This document shows, piece after piece, positions 17,701 through 26,488 of a stretch of 52,725 nt of DNA. The position numbers and the translations under genes are program-made. Below the pieces are notes generated by a model that ran no database searches, was not told the DNA's origin, and worked only from the letters and a program-made list of their open reading frames with translations. Origin of the DNA: Ignavibacteria bacterium (GTDB lineage: Bacteria; Bacteroidota; Ignavibacteria; Tepidaquicellales; OLB5); the NCBI GenBank assembly GCA_014879675.1, contig JACSRQ010000160.1, forward strand, positions 1 through 52,725, written 5' to 3'. Numbering within the stretch: the first letter of the stretch is position 1; every line of letters begins with the position of its first letter.

Positions 17701-20498
17701 TATACTATTTCACCGCTGCTGTTGACCGTTAATATTACATCATTTGCAGTATCGGCAATTGCTTTAAAATGTTTTTCTCTTTCACTTATCATTTCAATAT
17801 AGCCGATACGCTCGGCAAAGCCGCCTAATTCGGAAGTAATATTCCTCAGTCCGTTTATTGTTTCGGCATCATATTCAATTTTTTCCACGTGGAGAAACTC
17901 AAGCAGCCCAATAAGTTTGCCTGCACTTATAACAGGAAGCACTATGATCGTTTTGAGTCCAACTTGCATACTTACAGATAACTTGCTGTTGTTTTTTTGA
18001 ACTGCAGCATCTTCAATAGCCTCCCATGCGGGTTCATTTGATCTAATGATGCTGCTATATAAAGGTATATTCTCACTTGCAGCGGGCTCACCGGAGACTG
18101 CACGAAACAGATCATATTCGGGCAAGAGCGTTGTGTTCCATATACCTGAATCTGCTAAGGAATCGTTTTCGAAGCTGATATAATGTCCGATGCTCCATCC
18201 GGTATATTCGCATATTTTATCTATTACAAACTGCAGGCAATCGTCAAGGCTCACCAGCTTATTGGTACCAAGCGCAACATCGTTTAACAGTCTTAGTAGC
18301 GAATTGCGTTTATCAAGCAGATCCTGGGTATCTTTTTCTTCGGTAATATCGCGTACAATGCCCACAATGGAATCAACTTTACCATCTTCATTCCTGATAA
18401 CAGAAGCAGAAAGATAAGCACAAAACTCAGTTCCGTCTTTTCTTTGATTGGTAAAATCGCCTTTCCAGCCGGTCTTCAGTGCAGCTGAAAGTATTTCTTT
18501 TCTTTTTTCCTCAGATACAGTTTCTGAATACAGAACAGGTACAAGCTGCCCGAGTACTTCACTTTCCAGGAACCCGTAACAAACTTCAAATGCAGGGTTT
18601 ACAAAGATCACGCGGTTTTGGAGATCAGTTATATACACGCTCTCTCTTATACCCCTCAGTGCATGACCAAATAGCTTAAGTCTGTTTTGTACTTTTTCTT
18701 TGGTTGCCATTTCATCAAGCAGCCTGTTAAGGGTATTTGCAAGCTCTATGGTTCTTTCGTTAACCCTTGTTTCCAGATCATCATAGGCTATCTTCAGATT
18801 TTCTTCAGCCTTTTTGCGTTCGAGGAAGTTTCCTACCTGCCTGCCAACTGATTCCAGTATCTCCAGAAGGTCCTCTTTTGCTGTCAATGGATCTTTATTG
18901 AAACATTCGATGACTGCCATAATCCTTCCACTATCGCTGATGGGGATCGCAAAAGCTGAGTTCCATCCTAATTTGAGTAAACCCTTTTTACGAACTATCC
19001 TGTCATCATCTGCAATATTTTCTATCCATACAGATTTTTTTTCTTTCAGCACTATTCCCGGAATCCCTTTGCCGGATTCAAGTTCAAAAGACTGGTCATA
19101 CTGTTCGAGGTAGTCATTAACGTCAAACTTGTTATGCCCCCAAAAGGCTTCCTGAACAAGCTTTTTATCTTTTACAATCCATGCAATACCAAACTTCCAA
19201 TTTACGCCTTCGCATATGTTTTGAAGCACATTCCTGAGCGCTGATTCTGTGTTGGTTGATTCCGCCAATGTCCTCGAGACAGCATACTGAATTTTAAGAT
19301 ATCTCTCATTTCTTTTCTTCAGATGAATATCCGCGCAAATGCCTATGAAGCCTTCAAACTCATCGCCGGTAAACCTTGGAATTCCTTTATTCAGGAACCA
19401 GCGGTACCCGCCTTCGGCAGAACGGATACGGAACTCGAGCTCAAAACTCACTCTTTCATCAAATGAAACTGCGTACGTATGCAGGCAATTTTCCAGGTCA
19501 TCCGGATGGATATCATCAATCCAGCCGTTGCCAATTGTTTCTGCCTCACTTCTGCCTGTTGTATCACACCAAACTTTATTTACGTAAGTAAATCTTTTGT
19601 TCCTGCCGCTCATCCAGATCAGCACAGGGGCAAAATCCGCCATTTCTCTGAAACGGCTTTCACTTTCACGGAGAGAGTTTTCTATTCGTACCCTGCTCTC
19701 AATTTCAGCAACAAGATTTTCGTTCGCCTCCTTCAGCTCAGAAGTTCTTTCATCAACCTTATCTTCAAGCTCATCGTAAGACTGTTTCAGCAGTGTTTCG
19801 GCATCATTTTTATTTTTAATAAGCTTCTTTGAAACAAAAAGTGCGAGCGCGAGCAGCCCGAACGCAAAAGCGCTTGTCAACACTATAAAGAGCTGCGTAT
19901 TTTGCAGGCTCCTTTGAGATTTATTCTGTCTCTCATCCAGCAGTTTGAACTCTTCCTGCTTTATAAGGTTTGCGGCTCTGTAACACTTATCCATGTAGTC
20001 TTGCGATTGCAGCGCAAGCCCTGTTTGGATACTATCAACTTTTTTTGTCAGCTCGAAAAGTACAAGCGAAGAATCAAGCAGCGCTATGCTGTTTACGGCA
20101 TTTTTTTCAAGCTCGTCAATGTTCTGCTGCTGAATATCATTATCAAATGTAATTGATTCCAGTTTCCGAAGCATCACATTAAGTGAAGCTTTGGAATTCC
20201 GGTAATCTTCAAGATAGTTCACATTTTCTCTTACAACATAACCTCTTCTTTGAAGCTGAATATTTGATAATACAAAATTTATTTGGTCGGTCCTTTGAAG
20301 TACATCATTAGTGTGATCAACCATATCACCAGATTTTTTATAGACCTCTATACTATTATAGGTAATAAGGCTCAAGATGATAAAACAAAGCAGAAAGACC
20401 AAAAAAGCCGCCGGAATGAACTTTTCAAGCGGCAGTTTTTCTACTAATGACTTAAACTTTTGTTTTTTATGATTTTCCAATATTGCGATTTTCTTCAT
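14760..20498 (-). CDS. Giant CHASE3-multi-PAS/GAF sensor histidine kinase
   Basis: 1912 residues. Approximate order: transmembrane helix (30-53), CHASE3-type extracytoplasmic domain (55-195), second helix (203-226), coiled coil, PAS1 (275-398), GAF1 (400-565), PAS2 (600-735), GAF2 (740-910), PAS3 (915-1035), PAS4 (1045-1160), PAS5 (1165-1290), PAS6 (1295-1415), PAS7 (1420-1540), PAS8 (1545-1665), HisKA with '[13 protein letters not shown]' (about 1700), then HATPase with '[20 protein letters not shown]'. PAS4, 6, 7 and 8 share 'AQ.IA+.G.WE' openings and 'WS(D/E)E.Y' motifs, so they look like recent duplications. No receiver domain is attached; the partner is the sigma-54 regulator one base downstream. 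The membrane segments and CHASE3 domain suggest sensing at the envelope, with PAS/GAF adding cytoplasmic inputs. Confidence 0.9.
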   Translation of the reverse strand: MKKIAILENHKKQKFKSLVEKLPLEKFIPAAFLVFLLCFIILSLITYNSIEVYKKSGDMVDHTNDVLQRTDQINFVLSNIQLQRRGYVVRENVNYLEDYRNSKASLNVMLRKLESITFDNDIQQQNIDELEKNAVNSIALLDSSLVLFELTKKVDSIQTGLALQSQDYMDKCYRAANLIKQEEFKLLDERQNKSQRSLQNTQLFIVLTSAFAFGLLALALFVSKKLIKNKNDAETLLKQSYDELEDKVDERTSELKEANENLVAEIESRVRIENSLRESESRFREMADFAPVLIWMSGRNKRFTYVNKVWCDTTGRSEAETIGNGWIDDIHPDDLENCLHTYAVSFDERVSFELEFRIRSAEGGYRWFLNKGIPRFTGDEFEGFIGICADIHLKKRNERYLKIQYAVSRTLAESTNTESALRNVLQNICEGVNWKFGIAWIVKDKKLVQEAFWGHNKFDVNDYLEQYDQSFELESGKGIPGIVLKEKKSVWIENIADDDRIVRKKGLLKLGWNSAFAIPISDSGRIMAVIECFNKDPLTAKEDLLEILESVGRQVGNFLERKKAEENLKIAYDDLETRVNERTIELANTLNRLLDEMATKEKVQNRLKLFGHALRGIRESVYITDLQNRVIFVNPAFEVCYGFLESEVLGQLVPVLYSETVSEEKRKEILSAALKTGWKGDFTNQRKDGTEFCAYLSASVIRNEDGKVDSIVGIVRDITEEKDTQDLLDKRNSLLRLLNDVALGTNKLVSLDDCLQFVIDKICEYTGWSIGHYISFENDSLADSGIWNTTLLPEYDLFRAVSGEPAASENIPLYSSIIRSNEPAWEAIEDAAVQKNNSKLSVSMQVGLKTIIVLPVISAGKLIGLLEFLHVEKIEYDAETINGLRNITSELGGFAERIGYIEMISEREKHFKAIADTANDVILTVNSSGEIVYSNNRLIDVFGFKPEEINHKPVSVLMPEEFRNQHSKAFNNVVETGKANLIGKTIELTGKHQNGEEFPIELSLAKWEMNGEPFFTGMIRDISRRKQIETELIESRNSLLEAQSIARMGNWEWDVRSNDIKWSDEMYRIYEMQPAEFDHTFQGFVSRLHEDSREEVRRNIERTLNEKVPFEFYERIVTPAGKVKILRSQGGVKTDANKEVVKLVGTCLDVTEIREAEERIRENEEWLRLIMSSIRDYAIITMDKDGFIQSWSKGAEQIKGYKEEEILGKHISIFYTKGDVVDDEPSINMGKAVQFGSYEKEGWRVKKDGTLFLADIIFTPLYDEKEALTGFVKVTRDVTEKKRNEEAIVASEKQLREAQRMAKLGSWEWDAKNDKVRWSEEMYNLFDVEPGTEITNELYLNLLDEENREKRKQAIETASESGKPFNYLLNYRTRTGNMKILSSQGEIELDAEGNISRMVGTVMDVTVLKEAEVKIVESEKLLRTAQQIAKLGTWKRDIKTDTVEWSEEMYNIFEVPNDGKKIDGSFFMNFVLDDDARMLNELAKKALEEKKPYGYEYRITTESGKIKFLKAHGEFFLDLNGNVETELGTIFDISDIKLAQEKIERSEKQLKEAQSIAKIGSWEANYKTGSISWSDEIYRLHEIYPGEAPLEYDHLIEFVHPEDRPKMQSIIEKLKKDPENLEMDYRLVTREGRMKYVTLDVRIDFDDRKRPWRMFGSIQDITDIKLVEDELRKTNARLLEAQKELIHNEKLAALGRFSSGIAHEIRNPLANISALAQLLSKSKIEDEKMKKHLKYILVNSDIANKIIKDLLNFAAPEDLVYSAFNTYDVLDNITNSIEARCEESRILLTKKIENSLPDIRADKMKLENALMNFLSNAVDAMPEGGNLNVNAKMSKLKEELVIDIIDTGQGIPPENLDKIFEPFFTTKETGTGLGLGLAYQTIKSHHGILNIESEPGKGTHVQIRLPINKGVL

Positions 20499-20504
20499 GA
20501 TTGC

Positions 20505-20516
20505 GACAAATCTGTC
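20505..20516. promoter_or_regulatory. Candidate activator-binding palindrome GACAAATCTGTC
   Basis: It is centred about 85 bases before the start predicted from the sigma-54 promoter at 20569-20584, and only 7 bases upstream of the giant kinase ATG on the other strand. It matches the boxes at 12543-12554 and 26426-26437, and could serve both divergent genes. Confidence 0.6.
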
Positions 20517-20568
20517 AGAAATGTTTTGGGGTATTACCCTAAAAACAAAGAAAACAGCAAAAAAGATT

Positions 20569-20584
20569 TGGCACGGTAATTGTT
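20569..20584 (+). promoter_or_regulatory. Sigma-54 promoter opening the rightward stress cluster
   Basis: TGGCACG-GTAA-TTGTT with the ten-base GG-to-GT gap. The predicted start is near 20595, about 47 bases before the ATG at 20642. It faces rightward, divergent from the giant kinase. Confidence 0.82.
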
Positions 20585-20641
20585 ATTTTGATAATCGTTG
20601 CAAGATACTAAAAACAATCAAACTTTTAAATGGAGGATGTA

Positions 20642-20767
20642 ATGTTAGAACAAACAATTAGAACAGAAGATATCGGATACTTAAGATTACTGGTAGATAT
20701 TGCAAGCCTGGAACTAAAGGATTCAAAAAAGAAGGATAAAACAGTATCCGCTAAATCGAAAAATTAA
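20642..20767 (+). CDS. Small hydrophilic protein (41 aa) behind a sigma-54 promoter
   Basis: 41 residues beginning MLEQTIRTEDIGYLRLLVDI and ending in a Lys-rich tail (SKKKDKTVSAKSKN). The first half could form one amphipathic helix; no membrane segment. The Shine-Dalgarno is strong (TGGAGGATGTA before ATG), and the sigma-54 promoter with enhancer box lies directly upstream, so it is probably a real and tightly regulated product. No family recognised. The receiver gene follows after 57 bases. Confidence 0.6.
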   Translation: MLEQTIRTEDIGYLRLLVDIASLELKDSKKKDKTVSAKSKN

Positions 20768-20824
20768 AGCTTAACTAAAATGCAGTTTTTTGACACCCAA
20801 CTTAAAGATGTAAGAGGACCTGAA

Positions 20825-21226
20825 ATGCCAAACCTGAATATATTAATACTTGTGATTGAAGATGACAAATACATGAACGAGACACTATGTGAAGTACTTG
20901 AATCTGAAGGTTACAATGTAGAATCAGCACTAAACGCGCTTGATGCAATAAACAAAATAAAGCATAGCGAAAAAAAATACCAGCTGCTGATACTCGATTA
21001 CAATCTTCAGTTCCTGCAGGGAATAACCGGACTTGATATTTTTCAAATTGCAAAAGAGATTGATCCTGATGTAAAGGCAATAATGATCTCTGCATACGGC
21101 AGAGATAAAGAATTGAAAGATAAAGCTTCAAAAGTAGGAATAAGCCAGTTTATAGATAAACCATTCCTGATAACAGATCTTGTAGATACAGTTGATGATA
21201 TTACCCGGAAGGTGTTAGCACTCTGA
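20825..21226 (+). CDS. Single-domain response regulator
   Basis: About 133 residues when started at the ATG at 20825 (preceded by AGAGG); an in-frame ATG at 20780 would add 15 residues that do not belong to the fold. Receiver features: 'VIEDDKYM' acidic pair, phospho-acceptor Asp in 'LLILDYNLQF', Ser in 'MISAYG' and Lys in 'DKPF'. There is no output domain, so it acts by protein contact or as a phosphate sink. It lies divergent to the giant kinase and behind a sigma-54 promoter, hence may feed back on that signalling pair. Confidence 0.85.
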   Translation: MPNLNILILVIEDDKYMNETLCEVLESEGYNVESALNALDAINKIKHSEKKYQLLILDYNLQFLQGITGLDIFQIAKEIDPDVKAIMISAYGRDKELKDKASKVGISQFIDKPFLITDLVDTVDDITRKVLAL

Positions 21227-21278
21227 CATAATTTGATTAAGTATAAGAAACATTTTAATAAAACATATAGGAGAAAAT

Positions 21279-21902
21279 ATGCGTACAGTTAAAAATTCAT
21301 CATTAGTTTTTGTATTAACATTAATTTTTGCATTCACCACGTTTTCACAGGTGCAAACAACGAAACCAATCAGCAAATCAAACGTAAAGAAGCAATCGTT
21401 TCCGGAGTTTTCAATAGCTCCTACAGGCGGTGCGATATTCCCGACTTCAAAAGAATTCAGAAATGATTTCAAACCGGGTGGAATTGCCGGCCTTGATCTC
21501 GGATTGAAGATCAATAAAGAAGTAGCGCTTTATGGAAAGTTTACATACATGTTTCTTTCGTCTAAAAAAAGCGGCGCGCCAATTGGTCAGTACATGGAAT
21601 TTTCGGCTGGTCCCAGGTATTATTTCACACATCCCAAGCTGAAATCACAGGTTTATTTTGAAGGCGGAGCAGGCGCATACTATTTCAAGCAGAATAGTTA
21701 TATAAATCCTGAAGATAATACACAGACTGTTGACCAGGTTTCTACAACAAATGCCGGTATAAACGGTGGTATCGGCGCGAGCCTCTTCCTTACACCGTCT
21801 ATAAGCATTCTGGCTAAAACGAAGTACCATAACATATTCACAAGAACCGGCTCAATCGGATTTATGACTGTCAACGCCGGACTCGAATTTACAATCAGAT
21901 AA
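21279..21902 (+). CDS. Outer-membrane beta-barrel protein
   Basis: 207 residues with a signal peptide (about 1-24, ending near 'TTFSQ'), then beta-strand-rich sequence with Gly/aromatic alternation ('VALYGKFTYMF', 'MEFSAGPRYYFT', 'VYFEGGAGAYYF') and a C-terminal strand ending in 'AGLEFTIR', the usual terminal beta-signal with an aromatic residue close to the end. It resembles small OmpA-type eight-stranded barrels of Bacteroidota. A clear 'AGGAGAAAAT' precedes the ATG. Role unknown; probably part of the envelope-stress group. Confidence 0.75.
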   Translation: MRTVKNSSLVFVLTLIFAFTTFSQVQTTKPISKSNVKKQSFPEFSIAPTGGAIFPTSKEFRNDFKPGGIAGLDLGLKINKEVALYGKFTYMFLSSKKSGAPIGQYMEFSAGPRYYFTHPKLKSQVYFEGGAGAYYFKQNSYINPEDNTQTVDQVSTTNAGINGGIGASLFLTPSISILAKTKYHNIFTRTGSIGFMTVNAGLEFTIR

Positions 21903-21938
21903 ATTAATACGAATTATTCAGCATTACAAATAACTAAC

Positions 21939-21967
21939 TGCTGCAGGGACTACAAGTTCCTGCAGCA
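21939..21967 (+). terminator. Hairpin after the beta-barrel gene
   Basis: TGCTGCAGG/CCTGCAGCA stem, extendable to 11 pairs with one G-U, and a seven-base loop, followed by CTTTAAAA. It lies between the beta-barrel gene and the lipoprotein gene and may end or weaken the transcript; the T-run is short. Confidence 0.55.
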
Positions 21968-21990
21968 CTTTAAAAACCAAACAAAATTAA

Positions 21991-22623
21991 ATGAACAACT
22001 TCATCAAATACTTTTTCATCCTTGCTATTGCCTCGACAGTTTACTTAGGCTGCGATGACGCAGAAGACCCAATAACCCCGGGCTCGACAGATACAAACGC
22101 AGTAAACTATAACAACCTTCTTATCTCAGAAAGAACAATACCGTTTGAGCAGTCAATGAGCGGCATCAACTTCTTCGCAGGAACAGTAGTTCAGGACTCA
22201 AGCAGCATGAAAGACGCCAACCTGATAGATTCACTTTTTGCGGGAGATTCATCTTACTATTTCAGATCAGGCGAGCTATCAGATATACCAAATATGGTAC
22301 CGGGCTATAAGACAAGGTTCAAACTTGTGTCATTAATATCCAGCCAGGCTGAATTTGACACCATGAAAGTAATACCTGATTCAGATACCACACTTTCTGA
22401 AAACGACTTTACAATGGATAATACAAATTCATTCAGCGCGCCGCTCGTTTTCAACAGTGTCTATGCTTTTTATCTTAAAGGTAAATATGATAACAATGTA
22501 ACAACATACCCTATATACGGTCTGTTATACCTGGACGAGGCTTTTAATGAATCGACAGGCTTTAAACTCAGGTTTGATGTAAAAATTAACAAACAGGGCA
22601 AAAACAATTTCAAATCACAATAA
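21991..22623 (+). CDS. Hypothetical lipoprotein
   Basis: 210 residues. The N-terminus (MNNFIKYFFILAIASTVYLGC) is a lipoprotein signal with Cys at position 21, followed by an acidic stretch 'DDAEDPITPGSTD' typical of exported Bacteroidota lipoproteins. The rest is mixed beta with no recognised domain; it contains one repeated-looking 'SG'/'FAGDSSYYFRSGELSD' region and a 'VYAFYLKGKYD' strand. Its position between an outer-membrane barrel and YtxH suggests an envelope function. No Shine-Dalgarno is obvious before the ATG. Confidence 0.65.
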   Translation: MNNFIKYFFILAIASTVYLGCDDAEDPITPGSTDTNAVNYNNLLISERTIPFEQSMSGINFFAGTVVQDSSSMKDANLIDSLFAGDSSYYFRSGELSDIPNMVPGYKTRFKLVSLISSQAEFDTMKVIPDSDTTLSENDFTMDNTNSFSAPLVFNSVYAFYLKGKYDNNVTTYPIYGLLYLDEAFNESTGFKLRFDVKINKQGKNNFKSQ

Positions 22624-22652
22624 TATTTAATTTAGAACGGAGAATACAAATC

Positions 22653-23084
22653 ATGGAAGATAACAAATCAGTAAAAGGTTTTATGCTTGGAATGCTTGCA
22701 GGCGGTGTAGCAGGCGGATTATTAGCACTGTTATACGCCCCTAAAAGCGGTGTTGAGCTCAGAGGAGATATTCGCAAAAAGAGCCAGGAGCTTCTTACAG
22801 AAACCGGCGAATACATTGGTACTGCAAAAGACCGTGCGGGCGAAATGCTGAGCGAAGGCAGAAAAAGGGCAGGAGAATTTATTGACGATGCCAAAGAAAA
22901 AGCCGGAATGATCCAGGAAAACATCAGTAACATCTTTACCCAGGGTAAAGAAAAACTTGACGAAGAAGGCCATAAAGTAAAAGACGCAGTTAAGGCCGGT
23001 GTTGATTCATTCAAAGAAGAAAGGTCCAAACAGACTCAAAATCAGCACAGTAACCAGCATCAGAATAGCAAATCAAGGGCTTAA
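22653..23084 (+). CDS. YtxH-domain general stress protein
   Basis: 143 residues. A Gly/Ala-rich N-terminal membrane helix ('GFMLGMLAGGVAGGLLALLYAPKSG' over residues 10-34) leads into 'GVELRGDIRKKSQEL', the YtxH/GvpP signature. A long charged helix with 11-residue-like periodicity follows ('GRKRAGEFIDDAKEKAG'), ending in a Gln/Asn/Ser tail. YtxH proteins are small membrane-anchored stress proteins of unknown reaction. The next gene encodes a DUF948-like partner, a pairing also found in Bacillus (YtxG/YtxH). Confidence 0.82.
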   Translation: MEDNKSVKGFMLGMLAGGVAGGLLALLYAPKSGVELRGDIRKKSQELLTETGEYIGTAKDRAGEMLSEGRKRAGEFIDDAKEKAGMIQENISNIFTQGKEKLDEEGHKVKDAVKAGVDSFKEERSKQTQNQHSNQHQNSKSRA

Positions 23085-23125
23085 CAAATTAAAGAAATTC
23101 ATATAACGATAAGGGCATAGATAAA

Positions 23126-23563
23126 ATGGAAACTATAAGTTTGATAAACATGATCTCGGCAGCAGTACTTAACATTCTGCTTATAGTATTTTTTGTCTAT
23201 GCTTTTATTTGGTTTAAAGGTATATCAGCAAAGATAGATAAGATCGAAGAAGGCGTTACATCGGTTTACAAAGAAGTTACACCTGTACTATTAAAGATCT
23301 CTTCCGTTGCAGAAGACATACCGCCTGTATTGGCAAAGATCTCTGATATAGCAGAAGACATCAGCGGGATCACATCAGTTTCAAAACGAACTGTTCATAA
23401 GGGAGAAAACCTTGCTAACGAGCTTTTTGATAAAGGCAAAAACCTAGTAAATACGATCTCAATGGTTGAAGATAGAACCAGCGCGGCATACAACAACGTA
23501 ACAAACCTCATTTCCGCCCTAAGGGCAGGTGTAAGAACCTTCGGGCTAAAGATAAAACGCTAA
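23126..23563 (+). CDS. DUF948/YtxG-like membrane protein
   Basis: 145 residues with one N-terminal helix (about 8-30, 'AAVLNILLIVFFVYAFIWFK') and a long amphipathic region of repeating heptads: 'VTPVLLKISSVAEDIPPVLAKISDIAEDISGI', which contains a near-exact internal repeat of about 14 residues. This fits DUF948 proteins, often next to YtxH. It is predicted to be membrane-anchored with a coiled-coil. Function unknown, general stress context. Confidence 0.75.
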   Translation: METISLINMISAAVLNILLIVFFVYAFIWFKGISAKIDKIEEGVTSVYKEVTPVLLKISSVAEDIPPVLAKISDIAEDISGITSVSKRTVHKGENLANELFDKGKNLVNTISMVEDRTSAAYNNVTNLISALRAGVRTFGLKIKR

Positions 23564-23568
23564 AGACC

Positions 23569-23709
23569 ATGGATAAAATTAACGAAAGATCAGACTATTC
23601 TGAAATCGGTTACGAAGATTTTGACATTGATGATTACAATGAAAGGATCTATAAGTGGCTCAGTATAGGAGTATTGATGATTTGGATGATATGCATGTTT
23701 GTTCTTTAG
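23569..23709 (+). CDS. Small acidic single-pass membrane protein (46 aa)
   Basis: 46 residues starting five bases after the DUF948-like gene. The first 28 residues are acidic and Tyr-rich (SDYSEIGYEDFDIDDYNE), the last 18 form one hydrophobic helix ('WLSIGVLMIWMICMFVL'). It is therefore a likely tail-anchored membrane peptide with an acidic cytoplasmic head. No family recognised. Its tight spacing supports co-translation with its neighbour. Confidence 0.6.
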   Translation: MDKINERSDYSEIGYEDFDIDDYNERIYKWLSIGVLMIWMICMFVL

Positions 23710-23791
23710 ATTTCGATATCAAGTTATGGCCTTCAGGAAAAATTGATACAATTATTGCTGAATACCAGTCACTAATTTTCAGGGTAAAAAA

Positions 23792-23938
23792 TTGATCTGG
23801 ATAATTTTCGCAGTACTGGTCCTTTTGTGGATCTTGGGAATAATCGCTACAACTCCGCTTGGTGGCTTTATACACATACTGCTGATCGCAGCCATTGTAG
23901 TGGCAATAATACAGATCTTGCGATCTAAGAAACCATAA
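23792..23938 (+). CDS. Lmo0937/DUF5670-type small membrane protein (48 aa), TTG start
   Basis: 48 residues with two hydrophobic helices, 'IWIIFAVLVLLWILGII' and 'LGGFIHILLIAAIVVAII', joined by a short loop containing 'LGGFIHIL', then a basic tail (RSKKP). This is the pattern of the lmo0937/DUF5670 family, common in stress gene groups. The frame has no ATG; the likely start is TTG at 23792 with a weak AGGGT before it. The role is unknown. Confidence 0.7.
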   Translation: MIWIIFAVLVLLWILGIIATTPLGGFIHILLIAAIVVAIIQILRSKKP

Positions 23939-23967
23939 GTACATTACTAATTTTAAAAAGGCTAAGA

Positions 23968-24456
23968 ATGGAAAAGAGAGATGTATTTTTAACAGAAGCA
24001 TATATTCATTATGACTATTTCATCAAAATCGCGAGGAAGATGACACAAAATGATTTTGATGCTGAAGACCTGGTTCAGGATACGTATATAAGAGCATTCA
24101 AGTTTATTGATTCTTTTGAAACAGGCACAAACTCCAAAGCATGGATATACAGGATCATGAAAAATTTGTTCATAAATTTCAGCAGAAAAAAAATGGCTCA
24201 CCCGCAGTACAGCCTTGATTCGCTGACCACTGAACCAATTTTTGATGACCCGGATCCTACCCTGAGGCATTATGAGCTTACCAGGCTTATGGAAAAGGTG
24301 AAAGATGAATACCGCCAGGTAATAATACTTTTCCATCTTAAGCAGTTTTCTTTGATAGAAATTTCACAGCAGCTTAACTGGCCTCTGGGAACCGTAAAAA
24401 GCAGGCTCCACCGGGCCAGGAAAGAGTTTAAAAAGGTTTTGATCGAAGGGATTTAA
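23968..24456 (+). CDS. ECF-type RNA polymerase sigma factor
   Basis: 162 residues: region 2 with 'DAEDLVQDTYIRAFKF' (about 31-46), a short linker, and region 4 with 'FSLIEISQQLNWPLGTVKSRLHRARKEFKK' split over the HTH. This is a compact ECF sigma factor that would direct RNA polymerase to its own promoters. No membrane anti-sigma factor with a zinc-binding or TM pattern is next to it; the 107-residue protein downstream is not recognisably one. Spacing to the tiny membrane gene upstream is 29 bases. It adds a second regulatory layer inside a sigma-54-controlled cluster. Confidence 0.88.
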   Translation: MEKRDVFLTEAYIHYDYFIKIARKMTQNDFDAEDLVQDTYIRAFKFIDSFETGTNSKAWIYRIMKNLFINFSRKKMAHPQYSLDSLTTEPIFDDPDPTLRHYELTRLMEKVKDEYRQVIILFHLKQFSLIEISQQLNWPLGTVKSRLHRARKEFKKVLIEGI

Positions 24457-24487
24457 AATTCATCTAATAATTAGTGGGGGAGGCAGC

Positions 24488-24811
24488 ATGGAAACTTTAG
24501 GAAATCAGTTGTTCATTGAAGGCGAGAACAACAACATCTACATCTATTTTCACCTCGAGAACTTTAAGGCTGTTTCGGCATCCAAAGTACTGGATAGCTA
24601 CATTGAGACTTATAAAAATTATGATTTTGATAAGCTTAACATTTCATTCTGTAATACCGGCGTTCCAGGTGAACACCTCAGCACTTTCAGGAAAACCGGT
24701 AATAAAGCTATCGGGAAGCTGCTGAAACAAGTTAGGTGTATTGATGCATACTTTCATTTTAAACAGAATGAAAAGGTCATCAGCAAACCAAAAAGGATAA
24801 AAAAAGCTTAG
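24488..24811 (+). CDS. Hypothetical protein next to the ECF sigma factor
   Basis: 107 residues, soluble, with a basic C-terminus (KPKRIKKA). Features: 'YIYFHLENFKAVSASKVLDSYIETYKNYDFDKLNISFCNTG' as an alternating strand/helix pattern, one Cys each in 'SFCNTG' and 'VRCID'. I recognise no family. A very strong purine-rich Shine-Dalgarno (GTGGGGGAGG) precedes the ATG, and the stop is one base before the start of the SDR gene, so the two are co-translated. It may partner the sigma factor or the SDR; neither is shown. Confidence 0.6.
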   Translation: METLGNQLFIEGENNNIYIYFHLENFKAVSASKVLDSYIETYKNYDFDKLNISFCNTGVPGEHLSTFRKTGNKAIGKLLKQVRCIDAYFHFKQNEKVISKPKRIKKA

Positions 24812-24812
24812 A

Positions 24813-25682
24813 ATGCAAAAAGGTTCACAGAAAAAGAGAGTCAGGAAACCATTCAAACTGAGATCACAGCCGGGAATAGAAGCCGGCATGTCTCCCAAGC
24901 CGGTATTCATTTCCGATACTTATAAAGCATCCGGAAAACTTGATGGCAAAACTGCAATCATAACCGGCGGTGATAGCGGCATAGGCCGCGCAGTTGCGGT
25001 GCTTTTTGCACGAGAAGGTTGTAATGTTGCAATTGTATATTTGAATGAGCACAAAGATGCGAAACTTACCCGTTCATTTGTTGAAGCTGAAAACAGGCAA
25101 TGCCTGTTAATTTCAGGAGATATAGGACGTGAATCATTCTGCAGGCAGGTAATAGAGCGCACAGTAAAAAAATTCGGTTCGCTTAACATAATAGTAAATA
25201 ATGCGGCAGTTCAATATCCCCGTGAAGAGATCACAGAGATAACTTCCGCTCAGCTTGAAAAAACTTTTAAGACTAACCTGTTTTCCCAATTCTATATGGT
25301 GAAAGCCGCTATGAAGTATTTGAAAAGGAACTCATCAATAATAAATACCACATCTGTTACGGCATACAGGGGCAGCGGCCACTTGATAGATTATTCCGCG
25401 ACCAAAGGTGCTATAGTATCATTTACAAGGTCGCTTTCAGCAGGACTGGCAAAAAAAGGTATACGTGTAAACGGCGTAGCACCGGGCCCAATATGGACAC
25501 CTCTTATAGCAGCTACATTTCCTCCTAAAGACGTCGCAACTTTCGGAACAGATGTCCCCTTGGGCAGGGCGGGGCAGCCTTTTGAGACTGCCCCATGTTA
25601 CGTTTTCCTGGCGTCCGAAGATTCCTCGTACATGACAGGACAAATTTTGCATCCAAACGGGGGCGAAATTGTAAATGGCTAG
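24813..25682 (+). CDS. Short-chain dehydrogenase/reductase, general-stress type
   Basis: 289 residues. Cofactor motif 'TGGDSGIG' (51-58), 'NNAA' (129-132), catalytic Ser181, Tyr194 and Lys198 ('YSATK'), and 'NGVAPGPIWTPL'. A 45-residue N-terminal extension before the Rossmann fold ('SQPGIEAGMSPKP') matches the long-N-terminus SDR group that includes Bacillus general stress proteins YdaD/YhxC/YhxD. It reduces or oxidises an unknown carbonyl or hydroxyl substrate with NAD(P). Its C-terminus overlaps the next gene by 8 bases. Context is the stress cluster. Confidence 0.88.
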   Translation: MQKGSQKKRVRKPFKLRSQPGIEAGMSPKPVFISDTYKASGKLDGKTAIITGGDSGIGRAVAVLFAREGCNVAIVYLNEHKDAKLTRSFVEAENRQCLLISGDIGRESFCRQVIERTVKKFGSLNIIVNNAAVQYPREEITEITSAQLEKTFKTNLFSQFYMVKAAMKYLKRNSSIINTTSVTAYRGSGHLIDYSATKGAIVSFTRSLSAGLAKKGIRVNGVAPGPIWTPLIAATFPPKDVATFGTDVPLGRAGQPFETAPCYVFLASEDSSYMTGQILHPNGGEIVNG

Positions 25683-26133
25683 AAAGAGTAAGAGCTCAAA
25701 TGAAATTTTTTTTGAAAAGTTTGCTCTGAAATTAAGCCGGTTCTCAGGCACAACTACCGCGTTTGTTATAGCCTTTTCCATCATTGTAATCTGGGCAGCC
25801 AGCGGAAAGTTTTTCGGATTTTCAGAAGTTTGGCAGCTGGTCATAAACACCTGCACCACTATTGTTACTTTCTTAATGGTGTTCCTGATTCAGCGCGCAC
25901 AGAACAAAGACTCCCTTTCGATCCAGCTTAAGCTAAATGAAATTATCGCATCAATAAGCGGCGCAAGCAACAAGCTGGTTGATATTGAAGATATCAGTGA
26001 ACGTGATCTCTTAATACTAAAAAAACACTATCAAAAACTTTCTCAGCTATTCGAAAAAGACTACGATATTAAAGTATCACATTCCATAGAAGAAGCAGAA
26101 TCCAGGCATAAAAGAAAGGTAACATCAAAATGA
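25675..26133 (+). CDS. Low-affinity iron permease family protein
   Basis: 152 residues with two hydrophobic helices (about 25-45 and 50-72), 'TTTAFVIAFSIIVIWAASGKFFGFS' and 'WQLVINTCTTIVTFLMVFLIQRAQNKD', then a helical tail with 'LKLNEIIASISGASNKLVDIEDISE'. This is the low-affinity iron permease (Fet4-like) domain in its short bacterial form. Transport by such small bacterial members is unproven. The ATG overlaps the SDR stop by 8 bases, and its own stop overlaps the next start (ATGA), so three genes are coupled. Confidence 0.8.
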   Translation: MARKSKSSNEIFFEKFALKLSRFSGTTTAFVIAFSIIVIWAASGKFFGFSEVWQLVINTCTTIVTFLMVFLIQRAQNKDSLSIQLKLNEIIASISGASNKLVDIEDISERDLLILKKHYQKLSQLFEKDYDIKVSHSIEEAESRHKRKVTSK

Positions 26134-26309
26134 ACATATTAAAAGCGGGCAGACTTTTTTATTTACCGGCAGTTTTTATTGCACTACTGACATTACCCGG
26201 CTGTGAGTTTATCGGTGATGTTTTTAAGGCCGGCATTTGGGTTGGCATAGTAATTGTGATAGCTGTAGTGGTTGTCATTGCGTTTATTGTTAAGATGTTT
26301 AAGGGCTGA
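26130..26309 (+). CDS. Small lipoprotein-like membrane protein (59 aa)
   Basis: 59 residues overlapping the iron permease stop (ATGA). A signal-like N-terminus with lipobox 'LTLPGC' (Cys25) is followed by 'EFIGDVFKAGIWVG' and a second helix 'IVIVIAVVVVIAFIV', ending KMFKG. This type is common in Bacteroidota and Proteobacteria stress loci and often carries a misleading 'phosphatidate cytidylyltransferase' label. Function unknown; predicted inner-membrane peptide. Confidence 0.65.
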   Translation: MNILKAGRLFYLPAVFIALLTLPGCEFIGDVFKAGIWVGIVIVIAVVVVIAFIVKMFKG

Positions 26310-26425
26310 AAAGCAGTTTTAGCCGTACTGTTTCTCCCGGAAGAAAAATAACTCAGTTGGTATTTTCTTTCGCGGTTATTTATTATTATTCAAGCATTCA
26401 GCCTTAACCTTTGCTCATCAAATAT

Positions 26426-26437
26426 GACAGTGTTGTC
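26426..26437. promoter_or_regulatory. Candidate activator-binding palindrome GACAGTGTTGTC
   Basis: The palindrome extends to TATGACA-GTGT-TGTCATA (26423-26440), with seven-base perfect arms. Its centre lies about 83 bases before the start predicted for the sigma-54 promoter at 26489-26504. Confidence 0.65.
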
Positions 26438-26488
26438 ATAATCTCACCAATAAAACTTTAATTTCATAGCTAAGAAGGCAGATAAGTT

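Noticed and set aside
26130-26309. Phosphatidate cytidylyltransferase annotation
   Set aside because: 59 residues with one lipobox and one helix; no catalytic motif of CdsA.
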